From the NCBI RefSeq assembly GCF_029227915.1, contig NC_079876.1:29173828-29237827 (forward strand): 64,000 nt of DNA, given 5' to 3'. A program made the position numbers and the translations under genes. Each line of letters begins with the position of its first letter. Position 1 is the stretch's first letter. Under the pieces are notes generated by a model. That model saw only the letters and a program-made list of their open reading frames with translations, was not told the DNA's origin and did not search any database. The DNA is from Hydractinia symbiolongicarpus (taxonomy: Eukaryota > Cnidaria > Hydrozoa > Anthoathecata > Hydractiniidae). Below are positions 13,864-25,500 of the stretch, piece after piece.

Positions 13864-13950
13864 ATGGTACAATGTTGCACTGAAGACACAACCATATCAA
13901 CAGAAGAAACGAGATGCAACAACTAAACGTTTTCTGTTGCTTGGAATTTG
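13864..13950 (+). pseudogene. Broken partial duplicate of Ro60 exon 1
   Basis: Reading from ATG 13864 gives MVQCCTEDTTISTEETRCNN then a stop. The intact gene 987 bp downstream begins MAQSCAAEDATMSTEVTSTE. The nucleotide match continues past the stop: 'GATGCAACAACTAAACGTTT' here aligns to the same stretch of exon 1 at about 14926-14946, and 'TTTTCTGTTGCTTGG' to 'TTTTCTAATGCTTGG'. A deletion of about 17 bp and small indels break the frame. Similarity fades by about 13955. This is a local, decayed duplication of the gene's start; a contribution to Ro60 5' UTR cannot be excluded. Confidence 0.75.
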
Positions 13951-14036
13951 AAGGGAAATATCCTCGTTTTTTTACTTGAGTGATAATACAATGATTTTAA
14001 TGATTGTCGTCGTTTCTACGCAAGAAAAGTCTCATA

Positions 14037-14120
14037 AGTTTCGTTTCCGGGGGGCTTTGTCTTCTTGACTTTGAAGCCAGCAGTCTAGTAAGCGATAGCG
14101 ACTTTGACATGGGGACGAGG
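14037..14120. mobile_element. Short TIR element of the 'CCTCGTCCCCAGG' family
   Basis: Left end TTTCGTTTCCGGGGGGCTTTG and right end CATGGGGACGAGG form imperfect inverted termini about 84 bp apart. Internal 'TTGACTTTGAAG...ACTTTGACAT' resembles the copy at 60084-60193. Half-copies occur nearby (GGGGACGAG at about 14204, CGTTCCCAGGG at about 14360). It has no coding capacity. Confidence 0.45.
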
Positions 14121-14850
14121 ATGATGTTTATCATTCGTTCTTCAGGGTGTGCATGCTTTCTTTGAACAGAATGTATTTTTTGTAAAAAGTCGAAGAGAAG
14201 CTCTTGGGGACGAGATTGTCCGATATTGTCCCTATATTTAGCCGGGAATGTTCTTAAGATGTCTTTGTGAATAGTATTATAATTCATTATGATACTGAGC
14301 AAGCTCAAGAAAATTTGCACAGATTACAAGAAAAAAATTGTTTCGCTTTTCTTCCGTTTCGTTCCCAGGGTTGTTTTTGTCAACGTGAGTACAAGAAAAG
14401 TCCATTCCTGATTTTTTTTTGCTCTCTTTTGTGTACTTAGGCTTTATGGCGGTATCAATAAAACCCCCCGAGAAAACATAATATATACGTAGGCTTTTTG
14501 TAACACAGGGAAATTACAAATATTCCTTAAACAGGGAAATTCCCATTTTAACTTCGTACTGAATGTGGGATTGTTATAAGAAAAAACTTTTAATAACAGA
14601 AAAAATATTTTGAGAAAAGGTTTGGTAATTTTTGTTTCTGTTCTTTGGATTTCTTAGACTTTAATTGTGTTCTATTTTATTTTACTTTATTTGCTTTTTA
14701 TTTTACTTCTTGTTCAGACTGAGTTTAAATAATTGCGGAATAAATTTATGCTTTGCAACGAAAGGTTTTATACTTTCACTTTCTTTAGAAGTTCTGTATT
14801 TAAATTTCAGATATAATTTCAAGTATTAGAACACAACCACTTCTTTCAAT

Positions 14851-17800
14851 ATGGCACAATCTTGCGCAGCAGAAGACGCAACCATGTCAACAGAGGTAAC
14901 ATCAACAGAATTTTCAGTCGACGCGATGCAACAATTTAAACGTTTTCTAATGCTTGGCTGCGAAAACACAAAAAATATAACTACATGTATAGATATCGTA
15001 AAATCAAACATATCCAATCTCATGAAGTTGATTCAAGATGGCGGCTATGGGTGTGACGTCATTAAAGTATTAAAGGAATATCGTAAGGAAGGAAAATGCG
15101 AGAAATTGCATTGTTTACTCATGTGCTTAGCCATTTGTGCCGTGAATGAAAGCACGAAGACGGCGACGAGAAAGATCTTAACGGATATTTGTTACATCCC
15201 GACGCATTTGTTTATGTTTTTAGAATTCTGTTTCCAATTTGAGCAGAAAAATCGAAACTACGAAGACTTAGTAAAACTGTTAGGCTATAACCTTTACAAC
15301 AAAGAAAAAGCTATTAAAGAAAAACCTAAGAAAAAGAAGAAGACGAAAAATAAAAGTAAGAAATCTACGAAGGAAGGACATGATGAGCCTACGAAGAAAG
15401 AACATGATGAGTCTACAAGAGAAGAGCATGACGAGTCTACGAAGAAACAGGTTGCGGAAGGCATGGAAGTTTGCGCTGAAACAGAGTGCGCTGGTACACA
15501 ACAGCTAGGCACAGCTACAGGTAGCAAGAGAAATATCGAAGCCGTTGCTGAATCCTCTGAAGCAAAAAAATCATTAATCGAGGTCGAAGTAGCAAAAGAA
15601 CAGATTACACAAGGTGTGAAAGATATCGATTTGAACAAAGAAGCGACGAACGTTGATATGGTGGATAGTACAAAAATGGCGGCAAAAAAAGTAGGACGTA
15701 AGGATACAAAACCACGACAAGGAGAAATCAGTAAGAGACAGATCGTGTCAAAGTATCGAAAGTTCATCGAGGCGTGGTACACTGACAAGGAGAAAAGTGC
15801 TGTGAGTTTTTTGTACCTTTTGACAAAATACCAATCCCGTTATGGTTGGGATCATGCGATGTTATTTCGTTATGCGCATGTCAGTATTCCGGAAAGCGAT
15901 GAGGAAAAGGATGTAAAGGATATTATTGTAAAGTACTGCTTGAAAGGGTACGAAGCTGCGATAGCAGATCTGGATGTTAAGAAAGGTGAGTAATTCGCTA
16001 TCAATTTGTTTTAGAATAAACTTCGAATTTAGCGAAAAATTTATCTCCATGAAAATTAACTTGGGTATTGGTTTGCTACTGTATTTTCTCAAATAAGCAC
16101 TTCTGCTTGACAGAGCAACTCTGCATTTGGAAAAGGTACTCATTCAATAAAAAAGTAGTACTTGAAAAGGTGTTATTTGAATTTTTTTATATAATGTTAA
16201 AAAAATACAACACTGATATAAAAATGTAAAAATTATTTTTTATCTGCATTACTCCCCCGAGATAAAAAATTTCAACTTAAAAAAAAGGATAACGAGGTTT
16301 ATTTTACTTACACCCTATACCTTACCATTTATGTTATTAATAGTGATTATTATTATCATTGAAAAACGATAGTGTTTATTTTAGTTTATATAGAACAACC
16401 AAAAAGCCGACTCAAGGACTTTCTAGATACACTAAAAGAGCTTAAGCAGCTAAAGGTAGTGACAAATGAAACCGAGCAAAAAATTGTGGAAATAATCGAG
16501 TCAAAATACAGAGGTGTAAACGGTCAGAAAGTTGTAATGTATGCCATGCCACGGCAAAACCCGCTTTATGATGACGAAAACTCAATGGCTTGTAAGTCAC
16601 GATTGCATTTGGCCTTTGAACACTTGCCGAGTATGTTCTTTAACTCGAAAAAGGTGAGAAATTTCAACTCGATGGTTTTCAAACTCGATAGCTACTATCC
16701 ATCAAATGCTTGTGCAAAGCTTTAATTGAAAGATAATGGTTGAGGTGTTCGTTTTTTTTTTCACCAGGTTTGGCAAGCTTTGCTGAAAGACATCCCATTA
16801 ACAAGTTTACTGTTCAACCTGACAAGAATGATCAAACTGGGCATTTTCGAGTCTGAAGAAAACATAACCTGTCTTGAAAAATCGTTATCAGAAGATAAAA
16901 TAAAAAAGGCTGGTCTATCAGTACATCCTCTGAGGGTGAGTGAATATTTTACTTTACTTGCACATAATCAGTGTACAGACATAATATTTTGTCCGGTCAA
17001 AAACAGATGATGTCCGGTGTATTTAGTTAAGGCGGCTCTCATAAAAAAATTCAAAAAATGTATATTCGGTTTTATTTAAATTGATATTAATTGTCATAGC
17101 TGCTTACATTATGTAGAATTGAATAGGAATAAGTTTTAATACGACAGGATGATTCGAAGATAAGTTTAGTTAAGGGAAAATTTAGCCAGATACGATCCTA
17201 ATTAAATTTGAGAGGAAAAGGAGTCTCCCTGTGCGCCTTTTTGCCGTCTTCTTTCATATAAAGGCGAAAATCCCTGGGGATGAGGGTGATCCCCGTGCTA
17301 ACAGCACATCAATTTATGTTTATAGATGCTGACAGCTTTGTGGAACGTTGACAGTGAACTGAGCATGCGCGATCCTGAACAAAATCCACGAAGTAGTGAT
17401 ATATGTGGTATCTTACGAAATGCTTTTTATCATAGTTTTCGGGTAAGTCTGGCTTGTTACCACACCTCACCTCTAGCTAACCAACTTTACCCCCAACTCT
17501 CTACATTCGTCTTAGATTTCTCAACGTAAATTCGTCACATCATTTTTTTTCTTTTTTAACAAAAAGCAACGAAAAGTCACAAATCAATTGTTTAATTTTT
17601 TTTTCATTAGTGTGACGACTGTAAATCGAAAACCGATCAAAAAATTATCATAAGCATCGAAGCTTCGTCCGCCATGTTGCAAACTGGATTCCTTTTGCAT
17701 CACTTTTTATCACCAGCTATGACTGCAGTGGCTTTGTCAACCGTTTTGCTAAAATCACACCAATCGTCGACCGTTTATGTAGGTAATCTAAAGACGACCC

Positions 17801-18911
17801 TTCAACCTGAGAAGATACTAAAAAATATGCGCAAAGTTGCCGAGGTACGGTCTACAACTTCGTCCCCAAGACTTTTAACGGAATGTTAAATTAGAAATTT
17901 TGGCGATTTTTACAAAATTAATGTCGTATAGAATATAAGATCCTTGAAATCACAGAAATAAAAAATGCGAGATTCAGGTCATTTTTTATTTAATTTTAAT
18001 GTTACAAATGGATGCAATTTCGGAAGCCCAAGGCAACAGAAATAACATCTCTGGTATCACAATCTCAGGTTTTTTTTCACTTTCCAATATGTGGCTTGAG
18101 CGAAATAGAACTCGGATCGAGGGTGTTTTGTATTCTAGATTTTTTTGTGTAACCAGTACTTTTATAAGCAACACCAACAATATTCGAAATTATAGCTGAC
18201 TAGTGGCCTCATCCTTATTATTAGTTCAATATATGGAATCTATGGAAATTTTGTATCACGAAATTAAAACTCGTGAACATTTCTACCTTACCCAAGTAAG
18301 TTGTGCTTTTGTAAAAATAGTAACTGTTTTTTTGATACAGTACCAACTCGTTCCCAAGCCGACTGCTGACCAAATATTAGAGAGGAAGGAAGTCTAGTTT
18401 ACACGGGAACTTAATAATGAGCTTTCATATGAGTTTTAATAGATAGAGATATATATGCATTTTCACCTACCCAACCTCATTCCTAGGGATTTGTTAAGTT
18501 TTTTTAACAGTCAAAATCTGCGAAGTCCTGAGAAAGAATCCCTGGGTACGAAGTTGCTATATTTTCCAAATTGTTTAAGAATTCTAGCTTAAATCTGTTT
18601 TTTATGGGTAGCAATTTTTTATTTAGAAAAATCCGGTCAAAACAGACCCTTCGTTTGCTATCGAAGAGACCATTCGAAGGAAAGAAACAGTTGACGCTTT
18701 TCTCATCTTCGCAAAATCTTCAAGCAGTAAATCTTATGCGGAGTTCAAGCGATACCAAACTGAATTTGGTGAAAACGGTGTTAAATTAATAATCTGCTCA
18801 ATGACAGCTAATTCTAGTATGATTGCTGATCCTGGTAATTCTAGCATTCGGGAAGTTTGTAGTGGTGATGCTAACTTCGTTAATGAAATCTGCAAAATTT
18901 TAGAAGAATGA
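14851..18911 (+). CDS. RO60: Ro60/TROVE-domain RNA-binding protein with intradomain insertion
   Basis: Secure exons: 14851-15985, 16385-16653, 16768-16935, 17326-17442, 17611-17844 and the last exon 18627-18911. Residues 20-132 match the first TROVE repeats (LMCLAICAVNESTKTATRK, then CYIPTHLFMFLEF). TROVE resumes at about 298 (KYRKFIEAWYTDKEKSAVS, KYQSRYGWDHAMLFRYAHV), runs on through VWQALLKDIPLTSLLFNLT, and ends in a vWA domain closing with KLIICSMTANSSMIADPG. Ro60 is a ring-shaped protein that binds Y RNAs and misfolded small RNAs. Residues about 135-297 are an insertion absent from human Ro60: KKKKKTKNKSKK, a possible nuclear signal, and four imperfect KxEHDEST repeats. The vWA metal site is degenerate (E580, S582, A584 where DxSxS is expected; FAKS where FTDN is expected). 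Between 17845 and 18626 the joining is unsure: either one 42-nt exon 18027-18068, which restores the GTDCS-like Thr segment, or 17978-18053 plus 18225-18295. Both keep frame. Human Ro60 has 538 aa; this protein has about 750. Confidence 0.88.
17223..17293. mobile_element. Short TIR element in Ro60 intron 3
   Basis: GAGTCTCCCTGTGCGCC on the left and GGCGAAAATCCCTGGGGATGAGG on the right (shorter core CCCTGGGGATGAG) are diverged inverted ends of the same CTCGTCCCCAGGG family. About 70 bp, intronic, non-coding. The left end is weak. Confidence 0.35.
18473..18556. mobile_element. Short TIR element in the last Ro60 intron
   Basis: AACCTCATTCCTAGGGATTTG at the left and AATCCCTGGGTACGAAGTT at the right form an inverted pair of about 18 bp with few mismatches, 84 bp end to end. 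It lies 70 bp before the last Ro60 exon. Its interior includes TTAAGTTTTTTTAACAG. Confidence 0.6.
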
Positions 18912-21900
18912 AAAGCTGATTCGAAATGGTATTTAAAAAAAAATTTTTTTTCTTTTAAAGGAAAAATAACTGTATACTTTTAAATTCAATGCATTGACAC
19001 TGAAATGGTGATGCAAAAAATCTTGACATCGTGTTTTTCATTTGTCGTTAAGAGGTGACGACAAGTTGACAAGTGAAAGGATCAAAAACAATATCTTTAT
19101 ATTTAAAGCCATGTATAGATAAAAAAAAAATCAAATTTTAGACGGATTCTGACTATGAACCAAAATTAATCGGATATAACAAACTTACACTTCAATCTAT
19201 TGGAAGTGACGTGATTGATAATAAATGTACGCACGATCTTAAAGATTTGGGCGTTGTCCTTTTCTTGTTTATTACCCATTCCCTCTAATACTCCCCCCTC
19301 CTCCCTTAACCGGCGCGCTCAACAATAACCAAAATCCTCCTTTCTCTTCCCACCCCCTCTTTGTCCATGGCTGTCCGTTTTTTAACACAGGTCCCCTGTC
19401 CATGCGAATATAAATGGGAAAAATTCCTTCAATTCTTGAATCTTAATATAGCTTCCCACTAACCAGTACGACATGTATCACTGTGATATAGAAGACAAAA
19501 ACAATGCAGCAACTGTTTGAATGTGAAACCACTGCACCCTCGTTCCCAGGGTTACCGCTGAACGGTAAAATGTGAAGCCACTGATTGTGTGTGGATTGAC
19601 TGTTTTCGCAAATAAAAACGCAGCAGCTAAAAGGCCACTATTAGCGCTCCGCCATGCCAGCTAAGGGGTCAAGAGACCCTGTGTGGAAGAGGATAGACAA
19701 TTTGCATATTTACGGAGTTTTTTACAGATACAGTGTTGCGCGCTATCAGTTTTAAGAAACCTGTTTATGAGAAACTTAATAGTGGGAGCTCTGAAACTAA
19801 AAGCAGCTTATTTATTCAAAGAAGTTAACAAACAGAAGGTATTATACCATTGCAACCTCAGTACCAGGGCCTGTCGCGTTCTTTTATATAAGGATAAAAA
19901 GTACGCGTTTGTAAATAAAGCCCTTTAGAGCCCTTTTGTTAGATGCGATTAAATTTTAATCAAAAAATGACACTTTTAAGATCAATAATTTAAATTTGAT
20001 GCGTTACTTTTTCATTCTTAAGAAAACAAATGATAAAATAAAAAACAAACCTAGGCTACGAGTCTCTTTACTTCGTTTTTTAAAAAAATGTTGTATGGTT
20101 ACTGTTAAAAGCTTCTTACAGCAAGAAAAAGATAGGACGATGTTAAAAAATTATACCGAATGGAACAACCTCGTCCCCAGGGCATGTTTATCTTTCTGAC
20201 ATCCGGACGAACATGTTAGTATCGCCGTCTCAGATATCAGAAATGATACAAGATGTTCTGAGACAAGGTTGCCGAATAGAAATTTGTACAATGGAATAGA
20301 TGTATTGCATCAATTAAACTATACAAGTGACATTACGCAAAAGCATGTGTCCCAATGTAAAGAAAAACACAACAGGCGTTAGTGTGTAGGTCAGGTCTGC
20401 GTATTAGGTATCAGGTTTCGGGTATCACCTACGGTATTATTCAACAGAGCACTGGAAAACAGTAATTTTGATAGTTATTAGTTTGTTTGGTGGAGACATC
20501 TTTCTGCAATTGACTAATTCATTACATAGGCAGCAGTAATAATACCTACAAGATGAAAAAAGATGTAACGCATGCGCGCTTGTGCCTTGAGATATCTTTG
20601 AAAGCGCTATTTTTAACGGTGAACTGAGAAAACTATAATATTGTATTCAACATGACAGATTAAAAGTATACCAGAAAAAAATATCTAAAGGAAGAAATTT
20701 CCGCGAAAACTTAATTTCGCGAATTAAAAAAAAAAAGATTTTCCGCGATAATTTATTTGCGCGAATTTAGAAAAACTATTGAGTAAGGCAATTTTACGAC
20801 TTTTCCATTATAACCAATTGTGATTAGAAATGAATATGCGAAATCTTCTTCCATTAAGAATAATAACAGCATTCATCCTATATTTGTATAATGTTCTGCA
20901 AAACTCAATCAACTAAATATTGAACTTGATTTACTCTCTTAAAAAGCAAACTCGTAGACGTATAAGCGTCGCACAGAGTACGGTGATGACCTTGACTTTC
21001 TCTCACACATTATTTATTCATAGCTTTTGGCTCAGCTACAACAGAAAATATCGGCCTACATGTTAGGACTGTAAGACTGTATATATGATCTACCACTGCG
21101 ACACTACAACGCTGCAACACACAACACTAACGCTGAAAGAAGTAGGAAATTATCTCGGTAGCAGTTTACCATCAACAGAGAAAGATGTGAGAATATGGAA
21201 GTCTAACGTCTCTGATAATTAAAGCATACTTTCTCCGAGTTATATGGCCTATATAGCCTTTTCTTCCTTATGTATCGACATCGTGGACCACAGCTTGCGA
21301 TTTAAGTTAAGTAAAAGTTTCTCCAGCAAAAAGGTACAGACATACAGGACATGTGTTGAGTGTAAGGAGAGTAATGTCATGACAGTGGTGTATTGATTTG
21401 CTTAAATAAGAGAGAGAAAAGTTGCTGTTTTTTCTTTCTGCAAGAAAAAACTTTAGCGTTTTAAAAAGTTTAATAAGACGTTTTGGCCAGTCATTCATGT
21501 TGAAATTTCCAACCTTATTGGTTGTGTAGTATTGAACGAAAATCATTTTCAAGGTTTAGTTCAGTGACATATCCTATATTGTGTAGCTTGAGGATGGAAA
21601 TCAGAGTGACCACTAATAAAATGAAAACAAAAGAAAAGATATTAAGGAGAATTAAGGAGACAAATTGACATTTTTTAAGGATATTTTGCTGCGAGCAGGA
21701 ATAAAAAAATAAAAAAATAAGGATAATTAAGGAGAAAACCAATTTTAGTTCTCTATCTTTAATGTTACATACTACGTTCTATGATAAGAAAATTATACAT
21801 ATTATACAAATATACATATAAATTAGCCCTGAAAGATAGAAAATATAGGATTTCCAGTAACAGAGAAATATGTCTTATTTCACTGGTGATGAACAATCCA

Positions 21901-22541
21901 TGAACACATTTTCAAAAAAGTTACAATCAGAACAATTAAGAAATTAGGAGAAATTAAGGGAAAAAGCTAAGGAGATTTTCTTTTTCTAAGGGTTTTTTAG
22001 GAATTTAAGGAGGAGTGGTCACCCTGGAAATAATAAACACGAAACTGTTGTGATGTTATTTTGAATTCTTTGATGAACTATTTTAAAATACAAGGTATGA
22101 GGTTCTAAAAAATCTTCTTTCTGTAATAAAAATCTTCTATTTCTAATTTCTATCTGATTAGCGACATATTACATAAATTTTTGCACCTCAAAGGAAAGAA
22201 ATTTTCGCCAAAAAAGACGTAAACCAAAGTCGAAAAATTTGCGAAATTTATTTTTGCATTTCACGTCAATAACAGAAGTCTTTAAATTTAATTTTCATTT
22301 CTGATCTTAATGCAATATTTATATTTCATCAAAAATTTAAAACGTATGGATTTCTAAAAAAATATTCCTATTTTCGTATAGTCTTCCGCGAAAAGTTCTT
22401 CCTCGGTATAAATAATGACATTCCATTTTGATGACGTCAAAATATCTTCACGACTAGTGCCGACTGTCAAATTCAAATATTTGGGTTCCAGCTACGCAAG
22501 TAATTACAACAACATAATAACTTTATTTCATACGTTAGTCT
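18912..22541. other. Convergent intergenic region between Ro60 and PET100
   Basis: 3' flanks of two convergent genes. I see no coding exons. It holds CTCGTTCCCAGGG half-elements at about 19534 and 20166, A+T-rich stretches with repeated TTCCGCGA/TTTCGCGAATT words (20695-20770, again 22195-22255), and the TIR element at 21602-22024. A frame at 19683-19928 ending LLYKDKKYAFVNKAL is unrecognised and unsupported by splice context. Confidence 0.5.
21602..22024. mobile_element. Non-autonomous TIR element, hAT-like ends
   Basis: Left CAGAGTGACCACTAATAA and right GGAGTGGTCACCCTG are inverted (CAGRGTGACCACT). TGGAAAT flanks both sides, consistent with a target-site duplication of about 7-8 bp, as hAT elements make, though the exact border is ambiguous by a base or two. 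The interior is rich in repeated AATTAAGGAGA words and has no ORF. Confidence 0.55.
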
Positions 22542-25500
22542 TCATTTCATTCTTCGTTCATTTAGGTATTTTAGTCTCAGTTCTTCTAACTCTTCTTTTG
22601 TTCTGGGAAGTATCTGAAAAATAGAAAATTTGCGAATTATTTACGTAAAGAAACTATCTAAGGTGTAAATGCACAATGAACATTAACTAATGTCCCAGCA
22701 TATAGAAAGATTCAGTATAACAATTTTGTTGAAACATTGTGAAACACTGTGAAAGAGTTATGTAGAAGTTAACAGATACACTTATACATATACATCACTT
22801 ACATTTATTTTGTCTTCTGGTGGATAAAAATCTCTCTGAAAGATAAAGTAAAAATAATTTATAAGCTAGTAAATTCATTCAAAAGTGAATGCCTAATTCT
22901 CAGGTTCGGGTAAATTGGTTTAAGCCTTGTTTATGCTAGCTTTTTCAGTAAAGCCACCCTTGATATTCTTATGATATGCACCGTACAATAAGTTAGTAGT
23001 GAAGGCCTAATAACTAAATTTTCGTATAATATATTTTAGTGCAAAGAAGATATCATACCGTTAAATACGCTTTTTTGTCTCTTGAATCTTTTTCCTCCAA
23101 AAAGACAACCACAGACATAAATTAGTGTGAGGAGGGTGGAATATTGTAACACATAAGCTGTTCTAAGTAACACGAACTACGAAGTTGTCAAAGTTCACAG
23201 TGGACTCAGGATCTTATAGCTTATTTATTTAAATCTAAAATTTTAACTAATACAATTTTTGCTGATATAATCATCCCCTGATTGATCGGAGCTTTCCGAG
23301 TGATGACATTATAGTTAGTTGCAGTTAGGGCATTTTCGACATTGTTTACTTAGCCTATACCGCTGTCAAAGTAAAACTTTGGATGCCATCCAACTGCAAA
23401 AAGTAATGCTGTTTGGCCATATCAACAAAAAAAGTCAATTCCACAAATATATTATGTCTGGGACTGTATTTATTACGTATTCGTGCTTATAAAGTAAAGA
23501 ACATTGTCACCTGCTTTTTTGTCACGTAATCATCAAAAAATTCAGGATTATTGAAGAAGTAGAAAACAGCCACTGGTAAAAAGACGTACACACCAATCTA
23601 TAAAACAAGACAAAGTTTTTACCAAGATATAAATACAAATGAAAACTGAATCTTAAGAAGGTATTTGAGATGATTAATTTATGCTGGAAATAATCTTACT
23701 GGAAGTCAGGCAACATTTACAAAATTATATTCCACAAAAACGCATTAGGGTTTTCAGAATAGGGGACTAACAAAGTATTTAGAAAAGAACAAAACATGTT
23801 TTAAATTCAACTGGTTTTTAAATTTAGATATTGTTTTTCTGGGAGTTTTTTTTAAGTGAGTATATTACTGTTGATTCCATCTGGACTCGGATGGTAAGTT
23901 AAAAACAAAGCTCTATTGTTTGGAACAAGAGGAAACTAACAACCAGCTTGATTGGTAGGTTAAGAACTTTTTAAGTTCATGGAATGAGAAATCTTACAAT
24001 CGTAATATTCTTCAATTTTGAATATTAGATTGTGTCAAATTTTATTTTGATTACTTATTATGACATCACAGCAGTCGCTGATGTTGCAAGCCAGCGCATC
24101 AAAAAAAGTTGGGACAACAAGATAAACTATTTGGTCATGAGCATGGCATGGAAGAAAGAATGTGGAATTGTTGGAAAATACCCCAGTTTTTTAGCTAACT
24201 TTTTAGATTTTTTATTTTGCATAAGTGGGACAAATTTAGCACTGCATTCAAGTTTTGGACTGGTACTTGGTTCTAACGATCAGTAACTGCCACATAATCA
24301 AAGTATACTTTGACTAACTTGAAGTGAAAGTATATTACGGTTGGTCTTGATAGAGAAAGTTATTTATATAAAGCATGCGGTTTGCTTGGCAGACACTACC
24401 ATAAACTTGAGGACTATTTTGTCTATTGATAAGTTTATAATTAACATTAACTACTCGTACTGAATTACATATATTTGTGAGATTGCGTTACTTACTTGGA
24501 CCAATACAATTAAAAAAGTCGGTAAATAAGAAACATGGAGTTAGCCAAGGATACTTTTTGTAAAAATTAAAAACAAAAATATAGCTAGCTAGCTACAAAA
24601 CAATTTATGGTGCTGTAACTTAGTGGTTAGGCAGACATCACAAATATATGTTAGAGTAATTTCAGCCCTAAAAATATGGACGGTCGTTGGGGAATTAAAT
24701 CTAAAAAATTCGAAAAAAATTGTGTTCAACCATCAAGTCATAAAGGCCGATATCTAATGGTATATATATACCTTGTACATTTTGTTTAAAATAAGTTTCC
24801 TCTCAAGCCATTTTTAACTAGTCCCCAGGCATCCACTGCCAGAATTTTAAAGCAAAGCTGGTCATTGAAGTTCTTCCAACCCTGTATGTCAAAAATTGTT
24901 GTCAAAAAATATGGTTGATCACCAAATATTTGTGACGTTTGCCTTATAACTCTTGCACTTTGTGCGGGAGACCTGGGTTCAATTTCCCTTGATGGCGATT
25001 CAATTTCGGCATGTGAAAGTGTGAATGTTACCATAATAGCACAAGGCTAACCAAAGCCATGCCACACTGAGTGCAGGGCGTTGGATTTTGCAGGGAGTTG
25101 TGTGATAGAGTGCGAACCGTTAATGCATTTTCATGGCTCAAAATGAGAATTAAATACTCTAGGACTCCTATAAATAATAGACAGGGTATATATCCCTCGA
25201 AATTTGCAAAGCTGGCGTGGCTAAAGAACTGGTACCGGCTCTTTAACTACAGAACCAGTAAATTTTTAACCGCCTCTTTAACTAAAGAACAAGTAAATTT
25301 TTAGGTCATGTGATTCATCTGGACCACCAACAGCATGCATTCCCTCATGCGGGCTCTTTCCAAAATGGCTCCCATTGCAGAAGGTCAGTTGTGCTCTTCA
25401 TTCGAAGAACTACAACAAAAAATTAGCTTGTATAAGCAGAGAAATTTTACTGAATTGTAGATAAGGGATTGTAGAACCATAAAAGCAGCACAGGAAAGGG

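Larger units (their letters stand above)
13128..14850. other. RFX 3' UTR and RFX-Ro60 intergenic region
   Basis: The early part is presumably RFX 3' UTR. It includes the broken Ro60 exon-1 copy (13864-13950) and several fragments with CGTTCCCAGGG/GGGGACGAG ends belonging to the short TIR family described separately. Polypyrimidine-rich acceptors at 14788 (CTTTCTTTAG) and 14810 (TTAAATTTCAG) lie 40-60 nt before the Ro60 ATG and could mark a 5' UTR intron or trans-splice site. Confidence 0.5.

Noticed and set aside
15280-15788. Long minus-strand frames opposite Ro60 exon 1
   Set aside because: They are shadows of the Lys/Glu-rich insertion: the reverse strand of repeated AAG/GAA codons gives long Phe/Leu/Ser runs with no stops.
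18225-18295. Definite Ro60 exon ending in a perfect GTAAGT donor
   Set aside because: Frame is compatible only with one of two possible upstream exons, and the human protein can be aligned without it, so it was kept as an alternative in the Ro60 entry rather than asserted.
19683-19928. 81-codon plus-strand frame after Ro60
   Set aside because: No recognised motif and no linked exons; the start is in repeat-rich DNA.
24032-24286. 84-codon plus-strand frame in PET100 intron 1 (TAVADVASQRIKKSW...)
   Set aside because: Reads somewhat protein-like but matches no family I know, has no splice context, and lies antisense in an intron; possibly a transposon relic.
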